A program made the position numbers and the translations under genes. 64,000 nt of DNA from Dreissena polymorpha (taxonomy: Eukaryota > Mollusca > Bivalvia > Myida > Dreissenidae): assembly GCF_020536995.1 (NCBI RefSeq), contig NC_068358.1:1772224-1836223 (forward strand), in the 5' to 3' direction. The first letter of the stretch is position 1. The number at the start of each line of letters is the position of its first letter. Shown one piece after another: positions 57,368-64,000 of the stretch. The notes beneath the pieces are model-generated. The model saw nothing but the letters and a program-made list of their open reading frames with translations. It was not told where the DNA came from and did no database searches.

Positions 57368-58216
57368 CAGAGGGCCAGATAAGATGCGTATTTGCGTAAA
57401 ATACGCATGAGAAAATAGAAAAAACGCATGACTTAAAATATTGTTGAGTAGAAAAACTCCTGGCTAAATTCGGATTACGCATCGTGTGCAATTTCAATGC
57501 GTATTAGCTGTTTAAACCGCTTATAAATTCGTGTAAACATGATTTGTTCCCGTCATTGTGTGCACACCGGTAAAAACGTAGTAACACGACCATCTATGTA
57601 AAGAATGTGGTTCCCGACATAATTTACTCATCAGTCAGAACGGTATCATTTCATTCTGGCCCACGCTAAAGGCAGATGTTGACACAACGGGCTCTCCGCT
57701 GCTTTGTTGAGAATAAATTTACGCTTATGATGAAAACATTTGACATCACATTCGATAAAACACGATTCGCCCAACTGCAAGCATTTAATTTTTGCAATCA
57801 GTTCATCTCTTGTGTGGCACTATGGAAACACCTTTTCTTTCAAGCACTTTTTAAGTCGAAAAACACATATAATTAACAAGTTTTGTGGGCCAAGCTTTGA
57901 AGATTTTGATCGTGGCTGTACAGTGTGTGCTAAACAGTGGCTTGCCAAATCAAGACGGAAAAAAGAGATTAATGGCTGCTTATAAGCCAAGGGCAAAACA
58001 AAACAGAACAACTGTTAAATAAAACAAATGTGATTGCTTTATTGTGTACAAGACTGCTTGTTATAGTGAGTTAACACTACATGTACAATTTATTCTTAAT
58101 TCTTATCCTTCGAGCATAAATACTCCTTAGAATTATCGGATTTTGATGTTTACACATCAATTATAAATTTCATGAGTGAAATACCCCTCGGCTGAAAAAA
58201 ATTATCTGGAGCTCTG
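57368..58216. mobile_element. 849-bp hAT-type element with perfect 8-bp target duplication
   Basis: Ends CAGAGGGCCAGATAA and, inverted, CAGAGCTCCAGATAA. The 8 bp ACCATATT flank both ends exactly (57360-57367 and 58217-58224). CAGAG/CAGRG ends and 8-bp duplications are hallmarks of the hAT superfamily. The interior has a plus-strand open frame (57740-57985) ending 'FCGPSFEDFDRGCTVCAKQW' and onward, not recognised; it may be residue of an internally deleted parent or captured DNA. The intact duplication suggests a fairly young insertion. Confidence 0.85.
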
Positions 58217-58224
58217 ACCATATT

Positions 58225-59249
58225 ATGCATACATAATTTGTTAAGTCATTGTACGCCTTCAATTAATTGGCTGAATCCCAAACGTAAGAGTTGCTATGTT
58301 GAATTGTCCGATCATATTGAGGTTTAGGATCGCGTGAGCTCATTTGAGAATCCAAAAATTGGCCTTAGTTGTTATGGATTGTTATGCCGCTCTTACGTTG
58401 TAATGTATTGTGATCAAAATAAATACCCATCTCCATTCCCTATCCATCATGCATTGATGCCTGCTCGTTATGTTTTTGTATGTTTTACTTTATAGCATTT
58501 TATCGTGTCTCATTATAACAACGAAGCCGATGTTTTTATATACCTGTTTTGTATAACTGTTTGGTCGTGTTTTGCCGCACATCATACCATTTCAGGGGGA
58601 AAAGCTGTTATTCTCTATATAATTAATTGTATTTATTTCTGTTCTCGAAAACACGAACATATCGCGAAGGGTTGTAGGTTTCTAGGAGTCGGTAAATAAA
58701 CTTATGTTGTATTCGATACGTACTTATTATTTTCTATATAATCATTATCTAGACATAAAAATATTGTTTTAATTACACTACATATTTGGAGACCATGGGT
58801 GGCAAATTGCCAGCCGCTGTGGTAATAACCAGTCTTATAATCTTTTATACGATATAATATTATGTCGATAAGTCAAATATACAGTGTTAAAAAGTGTATT
58901 TACTATAACCATACAAACAAAAGTATTTTCATATTATATAAACGTAAATAAATAATGCAATATCAGGAAGATGATAATTAATATAAATTATGTTATGATA
59001 AGAAAACTTATCATGCATGTGTTATGTAATTTGCAATGAAACGTATTCTCGAATATGAAGTTTCTTCGCAGCTTATTTAATAATGTTCATAGAAATTTAT
59101 ACATTATAAGTCGTGAGCAAGACACAATAAATCATGTAAGTGATGCCGCATTATTCTTGAGAAGGATGTTGGTCCAGATCGCGCGGTTATTGGGTTGTAA
59201 AAGGCACCGACAACGATATTTTAACAGACCCCAAACCCAATATAATTAA
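58225..59249. other. Intergenic, nothing recognised
   Basis: AT-rich. A 64-codon frame at 59055-59249 has no recognised motif. Confidence 0.5.
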
Positions 59250-59990
59250 TGCCATACGGCCGCATCTGATTATTATTTGACTAAAACATCATCCATTCAG
59301 GTCGAATGGTGTACAGTAATTATTGTTATAAGATCGAGTCTCATTATTATTTGACTAAAACATCATCCATTCATGTCGTATGGCTAACCGTAACTACTGC
59401 TAAATACGCCTAAACATCATTCACTTATGTCGTATAGTTAACTGTTATAATTGTAATTCGACCGCGTCTGATTTTTATTTAACAAAAACATCTTTAAACA
59501 AGCGATGTGTTTGTGAAACACTATGTCCCCATATATTTGACCTTTGACATTAAAAATGACCTTGACCTTTCACTACTCAAAATGTGCAGCTCCATGAGAT
59601 ACACATGCATGCCACATATCAAGTTGCTATCTTCAATATTGCAAAAGTGTACATTAAATGAGCGATTTTGACCCATATATTTGACCTTTGACCTTGAAGG
59701 ATGACTTTGTCATTTCGCCACTCAAAACGTGCAGCTCCATGAAATACACATGCATGTCAAATGTGAAGTTGCTATCTTCAATATTGCAAAAGTTATGGCA
59801 AATGTTAAAGTTTACACAAACAAACAAACAAAGCAGCAAACCAACAAACCAACAGGCAGGGCCAAAACAATATGTCCCCCACTATAGTGTGGGGGACATA
59901 AAAATATCGTACGGTTAACTGTAATGACGTGTATAGGTATACGATCGAGTTATACGCCTCAAACATCATTCATTCACGTCGTGGCATTAA
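59250..59990. repeat. Degenerate tandem repeat of about 85-90 bp, split by a mobile element
   Basis: Units contain 'AAACATCATYCATTCAYGTCG', 'GTTAACTGTAATTAT' and 'GATCGAGTCTGATTATTATTTG' (59270, 59345, 59405 and, beyond the insertion, 59905-59990). The array is interrupted by the element at 59497-59901, so array growth preceded insertion. Confidence 0.7.
59497..59901. mobile_element. Hairpin-ended element with two TGACCTTTGACC units
   Basis: Two direct units of about 125 bp each run from 'tatatttgacctttgac' through 'gtgcagctccatgagatac' and 'tcttcaatattgcaaaag'. The right end is the hairpin GTCCCCCACTATAGTGTGGGGGAC (quoted as arms GTCCCCCAC and GTGGGGGAC, 59872-59898) and the left side has the matching GTCCCC. 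Very common type in bivalves by my recollection. The same unit appears inside the 13.7-kb element. Confidence 0.7.
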
Positions 59991-60102
59991 CTGTATTCCT
60001 CAGCACATGCAACAAAAAGATAGCGTTAGATCCGAAGGAGCGAGCATCAGACGTATTTGCGGTATTTAGCTGTCTTGCAGTTATCGTACTCACGCTGTGC
60101 GA

Positions 60103-60145
60103 TATATATATCTATATATATATCTATCTATCTATCTATATATTC
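60103..60145. repeat. (TATC)n / (TA)n microsatellite
   Basis: Mixed TATA and TATC units, about 40 bp. Confidence 0.9.
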
Positions 60146-60608
60146 ACCGCCATGTTTTGTCTGCAGTTTGGTTTATCTGCTGCGTCCTTGTTTTCTTGAC
60201 GTACAGCGGGTGTATATGCTACAACGGCAGACATTATTTGTATCCCATGGATTTGTATAATATAGACAGTGCATCATTTTATTGTTCTAGCGTATTTTGG
60301 TCATCAATGATAATTAATACGAACATTTTTCAAGAACATTTTTATTATTTCACAGATGTACATGTTAAGTCGATAACAAGTAACCTTGCATATGTATACG
60401 ATTGAAATCGAAGTTATTAAGTACATCAGAGTATATGCATACATGTGGTAAAATAAACACGTGATTTGTTGCATATGAAATAATTGAATGTTAATTATGC
60501 ACTTAGACATCTCTGTTATAACACAAGTGTGGATAGCAAAAGAGTTAAACTATAAATTAACTATGAGTTGAAGTTAATTTAAGGAGCACTTTGTTTACTT
60601 TTTTTACC
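60146..60608. other. Intergenic, nothing recognised
   Basis: AT-rich; 3' side of the NHL-repeat gene. Confidence 0.45.
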
Positions 60609-61005
60609 TCAGAGATGATAGAGACACAGAGATTTGAATATTAGAAAAATAAGAATGAATGATGCATTCAGATACTCGGAGACACCTTTAAGAAACACTA
60701 ATGCAGCAAATGTACATAGAAGCGTTCTGTTAAGAAGCAGTCTTCTACATGTCTTCGACTCCGAGGCGGCGATCACTCGGAACACCTTGATGTTATTCGG
60801 GTTTCCCTGCTCCGCGAGAGCGAACTTGCTGCCCTCGTCGTTGAATGAGATGCACATGGGCCTCGCAAGGAAATCCACGAGGATCTGTCGGAACGCCCCC
60901 TTGTCTTTCACCTTGTGGATGTCGTTGGACCAGTAACCGCACACGTACAGGTTCCCGTGGATGTCCACCTCGACGCCGCGCGGGCCACAGGTGGTTAGCG
61001 TGTGG
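60609..61005 (-). CDS. Last exon of a TRIM/NHL-repeat protein gene
   Basis: GC-rich minus-strand exon following an acceptor (ATAG/CCACACG, AG at 61007-61006). It reads 'TLTTCGPRGVEVDIHGNLYV', 'CGYWSNDIHKV', 'GAFRQILVDFLARPMCISFN' and 'GSKFALAEQGNPNNIKVF', the alternation 'GP.GV.VD..GNLYV....N..I..' of NHL beta-propeller repeats as in TRIM2/3/71-like and related bivalve proteins. These act as E3 ubiquitin ligases or RNA/protein scaffolds when joined to RING and B-box domains, whose exons would lie beyond the right edge. After the usual end ('..IKVF') the frame continues about 45 residues with a hydrophobic run (LLCTFAALVFL..FILIFLIF) to a stop at 60609; such a tail is unusual. Composition marks it as real host coding sequence. 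Confidence 0.75.
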
Positions 61006-61955
61006 CTATGCTATTAATTAGTGAAAACATCATTTTGAATGATAAATAATCATATTATAACGAAAAATTAACTTTTCTGAAAAAAAATATTTCACTATCA
61101 AATATATATATAACAAGGTATGCAACTCAAAATCAGCCCAAAACGGGGTGCATCGCTTTGAACAGCCATATCTTCATCAATTTTGCAGCGATTTTCACGA
61201 TCTCGGTCTTATTCAACGCAGAAATGAATTTCCTTTCTGGAAATGTATATGTCTTGCAATATTTTTACAAATGCTGGGTCAACTTTTAAGAAATAACACG
61301 ATACACAACACGCATGACCCAGTTGACAGTGATCATGTATTCTTTATGAATGAAATCTCCAGTTGTAAAGACACACCTCCGCATTGGACCAATGAAATCA
61401 CTCGTATGTTTAAAATGTCAGTCAGTTGAAATGTATGTAAACAAAGGTTTCAAACGGCGCTGGACAGTTAGTCTTGATGCAGAATGTAACGACAAGAACG
61501 GTAATAATGTTTTTTCATACGTTTTATTGAATTATGGTATCGAACTACACGAACTTTATAGGGAAGTTGCCCTTTACTCCGTGAAGATTTCAGTCTTAAA
61601 GACAGCATGATCACTGTCAACTGGGTCATGCGTGTTGTGTATCGTGTTATTTCTTAAAAGTTGACCCAGCATTTGTAAAAATATTGCAAGACATATACAT
61701 TTCCAGAAAGGAAATTCATTTCTGCGTTGAATAAGACCGAAATCGTGAAAATCGCTGCAAAATTGATGAAGATATGGCTGTTCAAAGCGATGCACCCCGT
61801 TTTGGGCTGATTTTGAGTTGCATACCTTGTTATATATATATTTGATAGTGAAATATATTTTTTCAGAAAAGTTAATTTTTCGTTATAATATGATTATTTA
61901 TCATTCAAAATGATGTTTTCACTAATAAATATCATAGCCACACGCTAACCACCTG
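60988..61955. repeat. Near-perfect inverted repeat, 350-bp arms, 268-bp spacer
   Basis: 60988-61337 and 61606-61955 are reverse complements with only a handful of differences (e.g. one in 'gatYtcggtctta'). The left arm includes the NHL exon's edge and splice acceptor; the right arm carries their inverted copy and ends in 'acctgtggcgcggg', a slightly altered copy of the exon. The spacer holds ordinary sequence. No target duplication. Arms contain the phrases 'ggtatgcaactcaaaatcagc' and 'cccaaaacgggg'. Confidence 0.9.
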
Positions 61956-61986
61956 TGGCGCGGGCCAGAAACCGGTTATATGAAGA

Positions 61987-62132
<146 letters not shown>

Positions 62133-64000
62133 AATCAATTTTAAAAGTTGTTCTATAAAGAAGTACCTAATGACGACATGAAAATTATTTGAATTATATT
62201 CAAGAGAAACTCAACCCAGAGATGTGAAAATGGCCGTTCCGTAATGAATCCGTGACTTTGATAAGAAATTTGAAATTATGTTTTCTAAAATGTGTAGATA
62301 CGCACGCATATCCTAAAGCAAATTAGTAATTGACTGAGTTTTAAGACATATGAAAGCCCTCAATAAAAAGTTGTCGAAATAATGACAAAAAAGTTGTCGA
62401 GATAATTAGTGAAAAACACATTTACATGATTGACCCCTTTTACATTAAAATGTGACCTACTAAACCGAAAATTTGGTAGGGTAATGTGTTCCCGTAAAGA
62501 CCAGTCATCATGTGGTATATAACAACTCTATACTTAATTGTTCTAAATATTCAACGGATTATTTAACTAACGGTCGGATGAGTGGACAGACCGACAATGT
62601 AAAAATATAGTATATATCTATCTGCAGTTGATGTGTGACATAAACCGTAATCTCAATTTTAAAATCGAAGTAACTTAGGTACACGACTTTGCCAAATTAC
62701 GAAAGAGATTGGAGTTATTACGTACGATAGCTTAGATAAAAAATAATTTATAAAAAATTGTATCAAATAACTTATTATGTTTTGAATGTATATTCACAAA
62801 TATATATGAAAACGACGGAACGATGACGACGGTAAGAGAATAATAGCACGACGGCACGATGACGACTTCATTTCGACATCTTGGCAAAAACGCGAATGCT
62901 AGATGAAAGTCATGAGTTTGCGATGTCAAGAATCCACCACGATACGATAATACGCTCGTCTAGCAACAATACGACGTTATAACGCACAAACATAATCGTG
63001 CAATCGCCACTACATAACCGAGTGTGTTATTAACTTCAAAAACAACGATGCCACTAACCGAACATCATACCATTTTAGTAGGCCTGTAATATGACAATTC
63101 ATATTCAGTTATCTACCCAAATGATTTTGTTTCAAAAAAGGTAGTATCAAATTCATTTTTCCGATGAAAGATTCGTGTACTGTACTTTCATATATATATA
63201 CAGAATATTATAATGCACAAGTAACATTTTAAACATGTTTTTAATTCAAATTTAATGTTATACCCAAAATATAAATATATTTTGCATAAGTATATAATCC
63301 GTTAATATGAACGAAAAACATTAACAATAAATGTAATCGATGAAAAAACAAACAACAAATATAAGATTGATTAACCGTAACAGTAATGTGAAACTAGTTC
63401 AAATGTTTGCTTAAAGTATAACGTGAATATAAGAATAATACAAGAGTATTTTCTGGTTGCTTTAACAAATATTTTTTCATTGCATCTCTTCTGTTTATTG
63501 TAACTTATGTTTAATAACACCTGCGTTAAAACAGTCTTTTATCATTAAATAGATACAAACATTATATTTGTACACGATTACACAGCTTTCCAAACTCTAT
63601 CATTTACTGGTTTACCAAACATAAATAGAACAGAACAGAACATTGATCCATCCCCAAACAGAGTGTACCAAAAAGTGTTGTTTGTAAAAAAAATACGTGT
63701 ATTGAATAAGTTTTATCATTAAAAAGCCTTCTAATTTCTGTGTTTGTTTCCTATTTATATTTTTCGAAAAATGATTCAATCATTAAGCTTACATAGGCAA
63801 ATGAAAATACGTGCGGTATGACTACTATACAAGACATTCCATAAATTTGATAATGTTGTATTTCTTATACAGATTTGGTTTCGTGTGAAAACTTACAAAT
63901 TAATAAAAACAAGCGATTAACACTAACAATGGTTATTACAACCAATTTATAATATATTTTTTATCAATTTTTCGTCAACAACGTTTAGTCGACTGTCTTT
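62133..64000. other. Presumed intron or intergenic, nothing recognised
   Basis: AT-rich. A patch at 62812-62960 has loose 'acgacgg.acgatgacgac' repeats. If the NHL gene is intact, this is probably part of its intron. Confidence 0.4.

Overview
The window looks like nuclear DNA of a bivalve mollusc, possibly a dreissenid. It is AT-rich (only the coding islands are GC-rich), genes have short exons with GT..AG introns, and it is packed with short dispersed repeats I recall from bivalve genomes: hairpin-ended ATCCCCAC..GTGGGGAT elements, GTCCGTCC-bearing elements, repeats with 'TGACCTTTGACCTTGAAGG', long (AT)n tracts and small TIR elements. The species assignment is inference from memory of such repeats; no marker gene is present.

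The only long intact protein gene is at 40.2-42.5 kb on the minus strand: a cGAS-like receptor / Mab-21-like nucleotidyltransferase of about 747 residues. Three decayed relatives lie at 1-0.8 kb, 35.4-37.2 kb and 46.3-49.0 kb, all in the same orientation. Downstream of three of the four copies sits the same short plus-strand terminal exon of a convergent, unrecognised gene (33.12, 39.10 and 45.23 kb). The duplicated unit was therefore 'receptor gene plus the tail of its neighbour'. The copy between 43.89 and 45.32 kb keeps three in-phase exons of that neighbour.

Layout: 0-3.3 kb, receptor fragment, AT-microsatellite element, SET-domain fragment and a degenerate array. 3.3-10 kb, mostly unassignable, with a tRNA-like cloverleaf and exon-like segments of a duplicated block. 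9.9-15.5 kb, a 29-bp satellite with four-unit higher-order structure, in both orientations and interrupted by mobile elements; a second SET-domain fragment. 18-26 kb, LINE remnant and a broken multi-copy gene of unknown function split by a 4.4-kb TA-flanked TIR element. 27.6-32.3 kb, a 4.75-kb non-autonomous TIR element with a 4-bp target duplication and clustered GC-rich subterminal repeats. 33-49 kb, the receptor cluster with several insertions, including a TTAA-flanked element carrying a tRNA-like core. 49.6-58.2 kb, a TIR element, LINE and DIRS-like fossils, a second TTAA element and a hAT-type element with perfect 8-bp duplications. 59-62 kb, tandem repeats, the last exon of a TRIM/NHL-repeat gene and a near-perfect 350-bp-arm palindrome that has copied that exon's splice acceptor.

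The functional theme, as far as there is one, is birth and death of an innate-immune nucleotidyltransferase family in a transposon-rich setting, next to a fragment of the TRIM/NHL family. Only the 40.2-42.5 kb gene and the 60.6-61.0 kb exon look like unequivocal functional coding sequence.
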